Origin: Symsagittifera roscoffensis
Taxonomy: Eukaryota > Xenacoelomorpha > Acoela > Convolutidae
Direction of reading: 5' to 3'
NCBI RefSeq assembly: GCF_963678635.1
Contig: NC_087067.1
Coordinates: 37,332,686 to 37,396,685 of the forward strand
Length of the DNA: 64,000 nucleotides
In this document: piece by piece, positions 1 through 11,701 of the stretch
Layout: each line of letters opens with the position of its first letter
How positions within the stretch are numbered: position 1 is the stretch's first letter
Translations under genes and position numbers: made by a program
The notes under the pieces: generated by a model
Told to the model about the DNA's origin: nothing
What the model saw: the letters and a program-made list of their open reading frames with translations, nothing else
Database searches by the model: none

Positions 1-163
1 TCTCGTGTGACTAATCTCATCGCAAACTATAATTCGTTGAATGCTGTAACATACAAAAAACTTTTCAATGTTCATAAGCAAAATCTTGTGTTTTGCCCGA
101 TTTTGCTAATGTTCACAATATTTGAGTCAAGTGCTGTATCTGTATGTCTACTTGTTGTTTCAG

Positions 164-401
164 GTCTGGACGACTGGGACATAATTCAGAGTTCAGATGT
201 GAGTTACTACAGAAATAGTCCCTACTCCCCCTCCCCCCTATCACCGAACAGACGCAGACTGGAGGGCGTGCATGGGGACACGAGGACTGGCGCAGGGGCG
301 CCTGGTCCGGGGGAGACAAAGAGTCTGCTGCAGAACCCCTTGGAGGAGACCTTGAGTAGAATGACCAGGGCTCTCAATATGGGCGACAAAAGAGACCACG
401 G
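164..401 (+). CDS. TBC1D25: TBC1D25 exon with LIR-like motif
   Basis: The acceptor is tgtttcag before 164. The donor is gttagt at 402. The exon enters with two bases completing a Gly codon and leaves two bases into a codon. It encodes G-L-D-D-W-D-I-I followed by a Pro/Gly/Arg-rich stretch and L-E-E-T-L-S-R-M-T-R-A-L. This matches the segment between the N-terminal domain and the TBC domain in the family. It is clearly more GC-rich than the flanking introns. An alternative donor 16 bases downstream (417/418) would leave phase 0 and would not fit the next exon. Confidence 0.8.
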
Positions 402-3400
402 GTTAGTTTCTACTCAGGTTTCATTTCTTTTGTAATTAATGTACCTGGGTGATGTGACTTTAATTGTCTTTCAGTCGTTTTTCTCAAGCAAATACCAAAA
501 TATTTTCGACATCTCACAAGTATGAGTTCAATTGATTATTATGTGGATTTAAAATGACATGTGCGACAGAATTTATTTGCAATTGAATTATTGTATTCAT
601 ACTAACAATTGTAGTTTCTTGTTAGTAAATTGTAGTAAATTGATTGTTGTTCCGACCACTTCTCGATGTGGAAAGGAACTATTGCTTAATGTGTTTTAAG
701 TTCGGATGTGTTATCATAGTAAGTCCGTGACAGTCGTGATTCGGATTCCAAAAAATATATAAATGTTGTCTGTGTCCAGAAAAATTTGTCTGATTTTCCG
801 GCGATTTACACCAATTTACAGCACAATTGGTCTGAAAATTGTTTTAGACAAGTTCCGTAATTTGCAGTCGACTTTTTGCTAAGATAAATGTGGTTGTAAC
901 ACTACTACTTGCACAGCAACCGACTTCTCTGCGTTATTTTAAAGGTTTCATTCACCAAAAACACTTGAAAATTTGTGTGTTTCAATGAACTCTTGAAAAC
1001 AATCCAAGATAAAAGTGAAAATAGAGCAAACAACAACGTTTCAGCATCAAAAAGAAGCGATTCTAGTTTCGAATGATACCAGGATTGTTAAAAACATACA
1101 TAATTATCCAGGTTTCTCAATTTGGCTGATTTCTGTTTAAAATGCTTCAAATTTCAATGTTTTTTCCCACTCGATAGGACAAAGGTTTTTGCAACTGGTT
1201 ATTAACTTTTTCTCCGTTAAAAATCTTGTTGACAGTTTTTAAGAGTAATGAAAGTCTTGCTGATTTTTTAAGTTTTTTTTCAGGAAAAGTCTTAAAATTT
1301 GTTCACGCTAAGTTTTGATTTTTCGCGGATTTCCTTTTGATTTTTAAGTTTTTATTTCCTTTGTTAAAAGGAAGGCAAACTACACTATCAAATAGCAAAC
1401 ATTTAAAGGACACTAAAAACGTGATGGACTTCTAAGTTCGGAAATGGAATTTAATTATCAGATTTCCCAGCGAAATATAAACTTTTTCTAATGATCAGTG
1501 TTCTCAAATTGGGTTAGTTTTATCAAAAAAGAACCAATCATAAGTTGTTTGTGAAATTCAAAGAGCTTTAAGAGTATATATTTTTTCTTTAACATTCGAA
1601 AATTGAAGGTTTTTCAAAAACGTGTCATTTTTTTTCAGTTTCCTTGCGCTCAATACTTTTTTTCAACTGTCAGTTGGCAATGTTTACACGTTACCATTTT
1701 TCTATCGGCTTATTTATATTTGGTTCTTAGTGTAATTTCGTTGTAACTTTTTCCAATACGTGATTGTCATATACTTTTGTCGGCAGTTATCATCATGAGT
1801 GGCAGACTCGGTGTGTTGAATATCTACGTCCGTTTTAAAACTATTCTTTCGGTTTTCTTGCCACTTTTTTCGGTTTTCTTACCAGCTTGATGGTTGTTTT
1901 CCAAGAAAAAATTTTTCAGTTTTTTCTCAATTTTAACTTCATTGAGGTTTATGCCTCTTTTCAGGACTTAAAGCTACCGAAACAGTCAAATTTCTGCATA
2001 AATATATAATTTGTTTAAATATTTTTAAGCTGTTTTATTTAGCCGAAATTATTTAGGTTTGAATGTGATTATAATTTCCTTCAGTTCTCTTCATTTTTTG
2101 TTGTTTTAAAAAACCGTCTGTTTTTGGTAGGATGAATTTTGTTCTTATTGCTCTTATCTCGGTCCATATTGCTTCATGTGAAAGTACTCCTAGAAATATG
2201 CCAAAATATATTAGATCGCCTAGTATGAAAGCCAATTTTGGACCCTCAAATCTTACCTTGATTTTTGGCGATTTGGTTTTTGATCCATTTTAAAGTTCAA
2301 TTAATTTTCGTTTTTAAAAAGAAGGCAAATTCAGAATTTTCAGCGGAATAAAAAGAAATCTTTTTTATCCAGTTGTCTTTTCATAGAATAACTTCAAAAA
2401 AATGCCAACAAGTCTTGAAGTGGCAATCAAAAAAAATTGAAGAGTTTTAATTTGGTGTACTAGGTTAAGATCCTCAGCCCCAGCTTTCAATTTAAATTAA
2501 TGTTGCTAAGCGCTGCGTGTAAAATGCTCTGCTGACTAGCTTAAAGTTCGAACTCAGAACCATATTAACATCCTTCCCCTTAAATGGGTTTGTGGGAGCG
2601 GAATAATAACTTGGTCCAGATTTTAATCAATTTTTTTCAGTTTTTTGTTCTTATGCAATGAATGTTGGCTATAATTTTCACTCATTTATGCAAAATTCCT
2701 TTTTTTTTCAGAAAGAGATCATAAAATTTGCTCACGCTGAATTTTGTTGTTTTTTAGCTGTTTGACATTCGATTTCTCTCAGTTCACTTCAAATTCATAT
2801 AGGAAATAGAGGGCAAATTTAATTTTCTAATCTATTAATCTAAGTGAAAACTGAAAAGGAATTTAATGTTCGCAAATCGCATCGAAAAAGATGAATTACC
2901 TACTGATTCACTTCTCTCAAATTTAGATTGTTTTGCCGAAAAAATAGATGTGCATTTAGCTTTGTCTCATGTCATCTGGTTTTAAACCTTGCTCTTATCG
3001 CTGCGTCTCCTTCGACGCTAAGATGAAATATCTATTGAGTTACAATTTGAAAGGTGACAGTTTGCGATTGTGTTTTTTTTTTACCTAAGTGATGCTGACA
3101 GTGACAAAATATTAAGAGATTTGTGGTTACGTTGTACCAGTTTTTAAGAGGCGATGTTTTTTTTTCAGGAAAAGTTTCAAAATTTGTTCAATTTTACTTT
3201 TTCGCGGTTTGACTTTCGATTTCTCAGTAAGTTCAGTTCATTTCCTTTGTTAAAAGGAAGGCAAACTCCAGTATCGAACACCAAAAGTTGAGAAGTCACG
3301 ATAAACGTGATCGACTTCTATTTTCGAACGTGGAATTTAATTTTCAGATTTCTCAGCGAAATAAAAAATTCATTGATCCAGTTTTCTCAAATTGGGTCAG

Positions 3401-6400
3401 TTTTATCAAAAAAGGGTAATTAAAAGTGCTTTAAGGGCATCTATTTTTTCTTTGAATTTCGAAAGATTTTTTCAAAAAAACAAGTCAGTACTTTTTCCAA
3501 CTCTCTGGTGGGTTCTGTTTCAGATTTTTTGTGCCATTTTGATGACTTTGGTACTTGAAACCAATCTTTTTGTAAATATGAGTAATCAAAAGTTGATGGC
3601 TTTAGCTGTTGGCTTAGTCTAGCTTGGTTCATTTTCCTCTGCCTTAGCTCGTAAATTGTCGAATGAAATGTTAATTTGTTGGATTTTGAAATTTTTGCTG
3701 ATGAAGTGTTACCGTTTGAACATAGGTTTCCTTCAAACCTTAGTGACTTCTTTCGTTGATGATGGTCGATATATCTGGTTTTAGCTTCCGATACCTTGTG
3801 CCTCCGCTGAAAGACAACGACTTCCGCAATTATCTGGACGAAGAAGGGTGCCTAGTTAAACCAGATGAACTGCGATTGTTAGTTTACCAAATCGGGGTTG
3901 AGCACTCGCTTAGAAAAGTGGTGTGGAAACACCTTCTAAACGTCTACCCTACTAAACCTCGACTGCTCACAGGGGCCGAAAGATACGACTATATGAAGAA
4001 AAAATGCGACGAGTATCATCGGCTGAAAAAACGCTGGCAACAAATGAATTGGGAAAACAAAAAGTCAGTTGTTTCTAGTATTCGAAAAGATGTTCTGAGA
4101 ACGGACAGATCACATGCGTTCTTCTCGGATATAGAAATAGATTTCGAAAAGACACCAACCAATCCTCATTTGACATCATTGTTCGACATTCTGATGACAT
4201 TTGCGATGTCGTTTCCGCAGATATCTTACTGTCAGGGAATGTCGGATTTAGCCAGTCCACTTTTGCTCATTATGCAAGACGAGGCAGTGACTTATGTGTG
4301 CTTCTGTGCCTTAATGCGTAGACTCCAGCAGAACTTCACTGTGGATTCGCGTGCCATGCATATTAAGTTCGAGCACCTTAAGTTACTTCTCAGATATGTC
4401 GACAAAGAGTTCTACGATTACTTGTCTTCGGGAGCAGACAATAATTTCGAACTCTTCTTTTGCTACAGGTATAATGCCAGAATCTTTTATGAAAGTTTCA
4501 TTGTTGTAATTTTAGAAAAATGTTATGTAGCTAATTTTTTGCGACCATTTCTATTTTTTGGTCTACACGCGCTTCGACCCTTACATATTTAGTGGCACGT
4601 TTTGCCCCTCAGGCATTTCGCCCCACATTTATTACGGCATTTTGTGTGTAAGATATTAGGGGCAAAATGTGCCACTAAATTTAAGAGGGGCGAAACGTGC
4701 CACATTCCTATTTTTTAGGTTCACTGGTTTTCAGTTTATGGGTAGTCAAGGCTGCCATTAAGTGTCATTCAATGTAGTTAAATTACTTGCATAGATGGTT
4801 TTGAATTTTTTAAGGCTCTTTTCATATTCACTTGCTGAAAGAAGGCAAATTCCGCTCTCGAATACTAGTAATTTAAATTGAACATAAAAATTTGAATTAG
4901 TTCCAATTTCTAAAAAATGGATTTTAATTTTCAGAATTGCCAGCTGAATAAAAATGTTAACTATTGATCCAGTTATTTTCTCGGTCATTTGAAAAATGGA
5001 GAGGATTTTTGTATTTGGGTGTGTCTTAGTTTTTTCCTCTCAAAATTAGGTACCACAAATAATTATCGGAATGGGTCGAGTGATATATCATATTAAAGCC
5101 CTTTCAGAATTGATTTGAACGACATCATAAAAACTTCAAATAGTTGACCTAGTGTTGAGATAAACTGATATTAAAGTTTTTGAGTTTTAGTTCAATTTCG
5201 AGCGATTAAAGCAAGCAAGCAGAATTTTTTTACGAAATATTGGCCATGAAATTTTAATGTTCATTTTAAGCGCGGTTCGGGAATAAAAATTTCAGCAATC
5301 CAAATTTCAGTTATTTGCTAAAAAAAATAGAAAACGAAAGTTTTGGATTTTTTAATGGTTTTTTTTTGGTATTTTTTTGACAAAATTAATCTTCAATTTG
5401 CCTGTTTTACTGTGATTGTTGAATATGCTCAAGTTCTCGGCTTTCGTCAGATCTTTTTATCTCAACACTCCAAAAAAGGACCATAATTTGAAAAAGAAAA
5501 AGAAAAAAATGAAAACAATCTGTACTACTTTCACAGCAACCGGCTAGCCTTGTCTCAATTTGGATTAGTTTTATTCACAACTTGTCTCTTAAAATGTTCA
5601 TCAAAATCAAAGAACTTTTGGTTGATATCTTATTTTCTTTAAAACTCGACCGGTCAAAATTGATCAGAAAAAATTTGTCTGTTGGTTTTGTTTAAGAATA
5701 ATGAACGTAGTGATTACTCCTACATGGTCTGGGTGATTCAATTGTTTTTTTTTTCAGGAAAAAGTCTTAAAATTTGCCTAGATCTGATTTTTCGCGGGTT
5801 TCCTTTTGATTTATTTTATGTTCATTTCATTTCCTTTGTTAAAAGGAAGGCAAACTCCACTATCTATTAGCAAACATGTAAAGGGCACTAAAAACGTGAT
5901 CGACTTCTAAGTTCCGATATGGATTTTAATTATCAGCTTTCCCAGCGAAATGAAAACTTTTTCTAAAAATCGTTTTTCTCAAATTGGGTTAGTTCTTTCA
6001 AAAAAAAACCAATCATGATTTGTTCGTGAAATTCGAAGAGCTTTAAGGGTATATATTTTTTCTTTAAAATCGAAAGTTGAGGGTTTTTCAAAAACAAGTC
6101 AGTTTTTTCATTCCTCTTTTCCAACTGTCACTTGGCTTTGTTTAATTTTGTGTTTGTTAACATTTAAGAAAAACTTTCTTAGGTGGCTACTCCTCGAGAT
6201 GAAGCGGGAATTTGCATTGGACGATGCCCTCCTGATGCTGGAGGTCATGTGGGCCTCAATCCCTCCAGACCCTCCTGACACTGATATTAAACTAGCCAAC
6301 GAACCAATAGTGGCTGATCTAGAAAACCAGTGCAATTCGACAACAGTGTCATCCTCAGGTCTTAATGGATCCGCATCATCACATCAAATGCTGGATGCAT

Positions 6401-7512
6401 CTTTGGTGAATAGACTGAGTGCCTTAGATGCTTCAAATCAGGATTTGTTAAACTGGAGCATGGAACAAAACGTCAAAACCCAAGTGCCAAGTAGTAGCAA
6501 ATCACATTTTGCCCATCTAAGCTCAAAGCAGCCGTTGGACGAAAATGGATCACTGCGCAGCTCAAACTCTTGTGACGAAAACGTTGAAAACAGCGCTTGG
6601 GACAGAGCTGAAAATGTTAATGGCGAAATGAACTCTAATAATTTGCAGAGCAGCGGTCGATCCGATATTTTAGCTCCAACTAATCAGGCTCAGAGCACGC
6701 CCCTGAATAACAATGTTAAACGATTTCCATTTTTGAAAGAGTCACAGGGTATTCCAAAGCAATCTTCGCTGGACCAAATAACGCCAAGTCTTATGGAAAA
6801 TCATGTTGATAATAATAATGTGCAAAATGGTCACAAAATGAACCACTCGTTGTCCTGTCCGGTACTAGACAATGAAGCGGTTAACTCCTTGAGCGAAGGG
6901 GAAACGTCTGATCTCGGTACTACAGAGTCTTACAATGAATGTAATGGTCATATTACAGAGAATGATGGAGCAGATCAACTACCGACATCTTCGAAAACTG
7001 CCAGTGATCGAGCTGCCATTGGAGGTAAAGCACTCCTGAATTCCTACCCGCTATCCCAAAAGTCATCGGTGTTAAACACTAGTCGGAGTTCGTCATCATT
7101 GTCGCCTGGAATTGTTGAGCTGAAGAGGGCTAAAAGTGATCTTGAAGTAAGTCCAAACAGCCTGAAGAAACAAAAAGGCGAAGTGTTTTCATACGAAGAA
7201 GGCACAAGCAGTAGTGCGCAAGTTAGTAGTCTAGCTTCGCTAAACACGGAAGAATCGACCCAGACTAAACCAAAACTCCCGCCTCCTGCAGAGTTCGGAT
7301 GCGGCAATCCTTTTCTGCTATTCATGTGTGTGACTTTAATTGTCCAGCAGAAACAGAAAATAATTGGAGGAAAAATGGATATCACAGAAGTTAGCGGAAA
7401 CTTTTTCAGACTAGTCAGAAGTCATGATGTGCATAAAGTGCTTTCTCATGCTAGAATGCTGTTTGCAGACTACTTGAGAAAACAGCCATGGCTAGACGAC
7501 AGTGATTGTTAA
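164..7512 (+). CDS. TBC1D25: TBC1D25-like Rab GTPase-activating protein, 3' part
   Basis: Three exons (164-401, 3785-4468, 6183-7512) join with matching phases into the C-terminal part of a TBC1D25/OATL1-type protein. The 5' exons, expected to encode the N-terminal ubiquitin-like region, lie before the window. The family acts as a Rab GAP (Rab33B in mammals) on autophagosomes and controls their fusion with lysosomes. Seen here: a D-D-W-D-I-I segment matching the family's Atg8-binding WxxI site; a TBC domain with the arginine finger in I-R-K-D-V-L-R and the glutamine finger in Y-C-Q-G, so both catalytic fingers are kept; then W-L-L-L-E-M-K-R-E-F and I-P-P-D-P-P. A long Ser/Asn-rich linker follows, then a conserved end starting P-P-P-A-E-F-G-C-G-N-P-F and running to L-F-A-D-Y-L-R. 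Predicted active. The family call is strong; the exon ends are inferred from splice signals. Confidence 0.93.
1281..1690 (+). repeat. Repeat family A, copy 1 (near full length)
   Basis: This is the reference copy of a dispersed repeat of about 400 bp. Its landmarks in order are caggaaaagtcttaaaattt, ttaaaaggaaggcaaact, aaaacgtgatggacttcta, tttcccagcgaaatataaac, ctcaaattgggttagtttta and a closing caactgtcagttggc. The same landmarks recur in the same order and on the same strand in the other copies listed. Confidence 0.75.
2225..2400 (+). repeat. Repeat family A, partial copy
   Basis: Shares the landmarks agaaggcaaattc, tttcagcggaataaaaa and tttatccagttg in the family order. It is strongly diverged and lacks the distal part. 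Confidence 0.45.
2487..2572 (+). repeat. tRNA-like fragment (possible SINE head)
   Basis: A block beginning gttgctaagcgctg (A-box-like) is followed about 50 bases later by agttcgaactcag (a good pol III B box). I could not fold a full cloverleaf, so this is more likely a tRNA-derived SINE relic than a working tRNA gene. Confidence 0.3.
2700..2970 (+). repeat. Repeat family A, partial diverged copy
   Basis: Starts tttttttcagaaagag, then aaaatttgctcacgctgaa, then gagggcaaattt and a terminal ctcaaatttag. The order and strand match the family. Diverged. Confidence 0.5.
3165..3550 (+). repeat. Repeat family A, near-full copy
   Basis: Contains caggaaaagtttcaaaattt, ttaaaaggaaggcaaactcc, aaacgtgatcgacttcta, tttctcagcgaaataaaaaa and ctcaaattgggtcagtttta. 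It ends about 235 bases before the next TBC1D25 exon. Confidence 0.7.
3785..4468 (+). CDS. TBC1D25: TBC1D25 exon, main TBC domain
   Basis: The acceptor ggttttag before 3785 is chosen because it is the one whose phase fits the previous exon (one base completes the codon). Earlier in-frame sequence includes a stop at 3744. The donor is acag/gtataa at 4468/4469. It encodes P-P-L-K-D, S-L-R-K-V-V-W-K-H-L-L-N-V-Y-P, the arginine-finger motif and S-Y-C-Q-G-M-S-D-L-A-S-P, ending F-F-C-Y-R with the Arg codon split across the intron. Confidence 0.9.
4587..4680. repeat. Near-perfect 23-bp inverted repeat (hairpin)
   Basis: The left arm 4587-4609 (starts atttagtggcac) and right arm 4658-4680 (ends gtgccactaaat) are reverse complements with one mismatch and a loop of about 48 bases. 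A third, partial copy of the arm (aggggcgaaacgtgccac) follows at about 4685-4702. It may be a small foldback element; no protein is attached. Confidence 0.7.
4815..5000 (+). repeat. Repeat family A, partial copy
   Basis: Contains gaaggcaaattccgctctcg, tttcagaattgccagctgaa and ctattgatccagtt in the family order. Confidence 0.55.
5745..6140 (+). repeat. Repeat family A, near-full copy
   Basis: Close to the copy at 1281. It has ttaaaaggaaggcaaactcc, taaaaacgtgatcgacttct, tcccagcgaaatgaaaac and ctcaaattgggttagtt, and ends ccaactgtcacttggct about 40 bases before the last TBC1D25 exon. Confidence 0.75.
6183..7512 (+). CDS. TBC1D25: TBC1D25 last coding exon
   Basis: The acceptor is ctttcttag before 6183. 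The first base completes the Arg codon begun at 4467 and is followed by W-L-L-L-E-M-K-R-E-F-A. The stop TAA is at 7510-7512. The exon carries the end of the TBC domain, a low-complexity Ser/Asn-rich linker of about 300 residues, and the conserved C-terminal block from P-P-P-A-E-F-G to L-F-A-D-Y-L-R. The linker is longer and less conserved than the ends, as expected for this family. Confidence 0.92.
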
Positions 7513-7698
7513 ATAGTTATAGAGTGCTAGAGTTATTTGGACCATAGCTGAGCCCGGAAAATTTGGATTTGGATTCAGGCAATCTTAGTTCGGAAAAGGG
7601 CTTCTTATTTTAGTTTGCTCAGAGTCGCCTTGCAAGGGTATTAATTTTGATGAGTTAGAATTACTTAATTTATTGTTTATATTTACAGAGTTTGTTTA

Positions 7699-7704
7699 AT
7701 TAAA
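7699..7704 (+). terminator. Candidate polyadenylation signal of TBC1D25
   Basis: ATTAAA lies about 190 bases after the stop codon in an AT-rich stretch. It is the common variant of AATAAA; its use is inferred. Confidence 0.35.
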
Positions 7705-7904
7705 TATCATTTTACGAAAACTGATTGAGTTTTCGCTTTGGTCACATAATCGAATATCACATCTCTTCCGAATATTTCTCAATTCCAAAACAAATTTTAT
7801 TCTGATCTAAAATAATTCAAATTCGTAATAAGCTAGCTGTTTTCAAATGTTAAAGTAGGACCAATTGCGAGATAGTTATTTGAAGAGTCTCAAGAGTCGA
7901 TGAA

Positions 7905-8130
7905 CGTAATGGTTCTCAGCGGAATAGTAACTTTACCTATTGATCAAGTTTTCCCAAAGTTGGTTTCAACACAAAAAAGTGCCAGTCATAAACTGTTGTT
8001 GAAATTCAAAGCCATACATGTTCAACTTTAACATTCGAAAGTTGACATTTCAAAAAAAGTCAGTTTTTGTTTTCTGTTTCTTTGGGTTCATTAAATCTTT
8101 TCCAACTGTCTTTCCGGCTATATTTTCCAG
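7905..8130 (+). repeat. Repeat family A, distal half
   Basis: Contains ctcagcggaatagtaacttt, ctattgatcaagttttccc, gtcataaactgttgttgaaa and tttccaactgtctttccgg, in the order of the distal half of the family. Confidence 0.6.
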
Positions 8131-8434
8131 ATTTTCAATTGAGTTTAGTCGTTTTTTTTTACTTTATCGAAGAAGCCTGTTGCTTTTAAATGGCGTTCTC
8201 TTTTTTGCCGGACTATGTTGTGGGTTGAACATTGTGTTTGTGTTGTTTTTTTTGCGAAAACAAGTAATAAGATGGAGTGACGTAGAAGGGATGAATGGAG
8301 TGACGTATAAGGGATGGATGGAGTGACGTATAAAGGAAGACTTTGCATTAGTAATAAAAATTGTAATGAAGAGTTTCTAAAAATTACTCGTCGAGAAAAA
8401 CGATTATATCAATATCGTGTTGATTTGTTTCGTT

Positions 8435-8620
8435 TCAGGAAAAGTGTTGAAGTTTGTTCCCTCTCAAACATGATTTTGCGCGGTTTGACTTTTGTTTCTT
8501 GGGACGTTCAATTCAGATACATTTTAATAAAAGAAAGGCATTTGCGAATGACGCGAAGCAACGTGGATGATTTCTAGTTTCGAAAGGTGCTTTTAATAAA
8601 AAAAAACTCAGCGTTATAAA
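8435..8620 (+). repeat. Repeat family A, proximal half
   Basis: Contains caggaaaagtgttgaagttt, gcgcggtttgacttttg, aaaagaaaggcatttgcg and tggatgatttctagtttcg. This is the proximal half of the family, diverged. Confidence 0.45.
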
Positions 8621-8802
8621 CTAATTTCCTGTTTATTACCCTTGCGATAAGCAATGGTATTGCAACCCGATACTAGATTTTTTCCCCATAACTTTGTCAA
8701 CGAGATCACTTTAAAGGATCAATCTTTTTTATCGGGTTCGTGGTTTTCGTTCTAGTTTTTTTGTCGGTTCATTTTCAGTTTTTACCGCCATTTTTTATCT
8801 GG

Positions 8803-9302
8803 TAAGATTTTTCTTGATTTATTTTTTAAAGCATGAGTTTTGTTCCAAATAAAAAGTTTTTACTACAACTGAAACTTCACAAATTTGTTAATTTACCATG
8901 TCTTATTTTCTTTTGTTTTTTCCAACCCTTCAAACAGTTTCAGTTTGTTCTATCGACTTAGTCAACATATTTTGCGTACTTTCGAGAGCAAAATATATCT
9001 TTTTCCTATTAAGTGTTTCAGTTTGGATGGGTCGTAAAAACTTTTAAATTTTATGAATTTTTATGACAACAGATTGGTTCTCGGCTCAACTTGTTTCGTC
9101 TTAAAGTTTGTCGCGTTTGTTGCCTCTCGGTAAATGACTTCCATTTTTAATGGCTGTTTATGAACTTCATCCGATACAAATATGGTGTTTTGTAGCTGTA
9201 ATTTTACAATTTTTGTTAAGTTTTTTTATTAGTAATTTGTCTTTTTTTTTCATTGACTATGTTTAGCGCAATGTGATTTTTGCTTCGCAAGTTTTTGCTT
9301 CG
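8803..9302. repeat. 500-bp tandem repeat, copy 1
   Basis: From taagatttttcttgattt to the next occurrence of the same words the offset is exactly 500 bases. The copies are nearly identical, with a few substitutions and one T-run length change. No open frame of note. Confidence 0.9.
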
Positions 9303-9795
9303 TAAGATTTTTCTTGATTTATTTTTTAAAGCATGAGTTTTGTTCCAAATAAAAAGTTTTTACTACAACTGAAACTTCACAAATTTGTAAATTTACCATG
9401 TCTTATTTTCTTTTGTTTTTTCCAACCCTTCAAACAGTTTCAGTTTGTTCTATCGACTTAGTCAACATATTTTGCGTACTTTCGAGAGCAAAATATATCT
9501 TTTTCCTATTAAGTGTTTCAGTTTGGATGGGTCGTAAAAACTTTTAAATTTTATGAATTTTTATGACAACAGATTGGTTCTCGGCTCAACTTGTTTCGTC
9601 CTAAAGTTTGTCGCGTTTGTTGCCGCTCGGTAAATGACTTCCATTTTTAATGGCTGTTTATGAACTTCATCCGATACAAATATGGTGTTTTGTAGCTGTA
9701 ATTTTACAATTTTTGTTAAGTTTTTTTATTAGTAATTTGTCTTTTTTTTCATTGATTATGTTTAGCGCAATGTGATTTTTGCTTCGCAAGTTTTG
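9303..9795. repeat. 500-bp tandem repeat, copy 2
   Basis: Second copy of the 8803 unit. After atgtgatttttgcttcgcaa it continues into gcgaagctccactttgcctc. That end resembles gcaaagcttcgctttgcctc at 18.2 kb and cgaagcgcagcttcgcctcc at 44.2 kb, so the unit may be part of a larger dispersed element. Confidence 0.9.
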
Positions 9796-10019
9796 CGAAG
9801 CTCCACTTTGCCTCTGTGTCAATGTTTTCAAATTTGATAAATTTTATGGAAAAAGGAAAATCCTTAAATGTTCTTAGAAGGGCTTTTATGTAATTACACT
9901 TGCGAGACAAGTGTAATCGGGAACTAGGCTTTTTCTCCGTTAACATTAACAACTTTTCTTACAAATTTGTAAGAAATGGAAATTGATTTGTTGAACCTGA
10001 ATATTTTCCATGCTCCTTC

Positions 10020-10082
10020 TCGCCTAGAGTTCATGCGGTTGCCTTTGCGCCCTAAGGTTAGAGTTGGAGTGTCGGCCAGACC
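10020..10082 (+). repeat. SINE-like tRNA-derived fragment
   Basis: Shares gcctag, gttgccttt and cctaaggt, at similar spacing, with the copy at 17520-17582. Diverged relic; no complete tRNA fold seen. Confidence 0.3.
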
Positions 10083-11601
10083 ATGTTTTTTTCATTGAAC
10101 GATTTTGCCGAGTAAAATTGAATTGCTAGCTAGACTTTCGTTTGTCTGCTTAATTTTTGCCAGCTTAATTTCCGAATCATGGATATTTTTCTTTAAACAC
10201 TTATGACTACAGTTGTCAGTCTTCCTGTTATTTTTTCAATTTCCCAATTCATATTTTGATTAATTTTTCTCCTATTTTTTTACGATTCGGTTTCGATTCA
10301 TGTTTATGGTATAGCATACGTCTTAGTCAATTTGTACTGTGTTGATGTGTTGATTGAAGGGCGCAAATGGATTATAATTTATTCAAATTATTCAGTTCGT
10401 TTGTGCTGTAAAAGTTAGTTGTAATTTTCGGCGCATTGTCCTGTAACTACCTTTATTTTGGCCTAAAGGTTAATATTAAAAGCTTTTTTAATGCGGGTAT
10501 TTTCGTTTTGCGACAGTTTTTCTGAGATTGAGTCGTTTTTGCAATTTTATTTTTTCATTGACAATTTTTCAACTGCCTGTTGGCTATATTTTGACTTCTA
10601 GTTTTTGGACTAATCAAGAAATTTACCCGTTCATATGTATCAGTCAAATATTAGAGTTAATCTTCTGATAACTAATTTTGACGCTAAGGCTAGTGCCCCT
10701 CGCTTAATAAGAAACAGATTTATTTGAGGAAAAAATAGATTTTTTTTCTATTATCTGTGGTCTTAACGATCCAGGTAAGTTTTCATGTACGCCGTTTTTT
10801 AACTTTTCAGTTCATTTGTTAAAAGAAGTTCTACATTCGGACCCGTATTACTGATCAATAATTAAAGCAATCAATATTTTCAGATTTTTACGCACCTACT
10901 TTTTGACACATCAAAATTTTTTTTTTGGCTGTTTTGGCTTTTGATTGATGATTGGCAAGGTACGATATATTCAGTGAAACAAATTCAAAAATAAAAACTG
11001 GTCCTTACTTAAAAACCGACCTGTTGTTTGCATTGTAATAATATCAAAAATGCCAAATAATCGTGAAAGAAGTTGTTTCTCGAATGGAAGATGAATACAT
11101 CAAGTCTCTTGAAGTATACATCAGGTCAAAACTGACACTTTGAAATTTGTTTTCCGCGTTCCAAGTTTGCTGACAAAAACAGTTCCTTTAAAAAAACGGA
11201 ATGACTTGTTTTCAAGTACATTGATATAGTATGCGTTATTGGAGTACGTATCTTTTCCATTGTGATTGTTTTTTTATTGAAAACAAAAAATGTGTTTTTA
11301 ATGCTCGCAATGATTATTAAAAGTGGAAAAAATGTTACAGAAAAAATTGACGGCAGGAAATGCTTCAAATTGAGATTTATTAAAAGTTGCCGATAAAATG
11401 GAAAGGAGTTTTCATCAGATGGGAAAGGGAAATTGAAATCATAACCATGCCGTTTAAATTGTTTTTTTTTATCTGAAATCAATCACACTGCGACTCCACT
11501 TTTTCATCGTTTGGTTTTTTCATGCAGTTAAGTGATATATGATCTATTGCATAGTTCTGTTTTCGATGGCCTTGCTATTGTTAGTTTTAAAAGATTTGTA
11601 G

Positions 11602-11610
11602 TATAAATAG
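11602..11610 (+). promoter_or_regulatory. TATA-box-like element upstream of SYVN1
   Basis: TATAAATAG, a good match to the TATA consensus, lies 223 bases before the ATG at 11833. It is about 100 bases upstream of the stress element at 11702, so it would imply a long leader or an alternative start. Confidence 0.35.
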
Positions 11611-11701
11611 GTAAACGTTGAGGCAGGCAGTGAACTGCGCTTACTTTTAAAACATACATTTTCTTCGAGCTGAAGTTCATTTGATGATGCAAATGGTTTG
11701 C

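Larger units (their letters stand above)
402..3784 (+). other. TBC1D25 intron, repeat-rich
   Basis: There is no supportable gene. The interval contains several same-orientation copies of a dispersed AT-rich repeat (family A, listed separately) and a tRNA-like fragment near 2.5 kb. Short open frames here look like chance. Confidence 0.7.
4469..6182 (+). other. TBC1D25 intron
   Basis: There is no gene. It holds a near-perfect inverted repeat at 4587-4680 and two family A copies (4815-5000, 5745-6140). It also has a cagcaaccggctagcc segment near 5535 that recurs near 910, 15640 and 19085. Confidence 0.7.
7713..11600. other. Intergenic spacer between TBC1D25 and SYVN1
   Basis: No coding sequence that I can support. 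Contents: two family A copies (7905-8130, 8435-8620), a 500-bp tandem pair (8803-9795) and a SINE-like fragment near 10.0 kb. There is also a local duplication of gatggagtgacgtataagg-like sequence at about 8273-8335. Confidence 0.6.
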
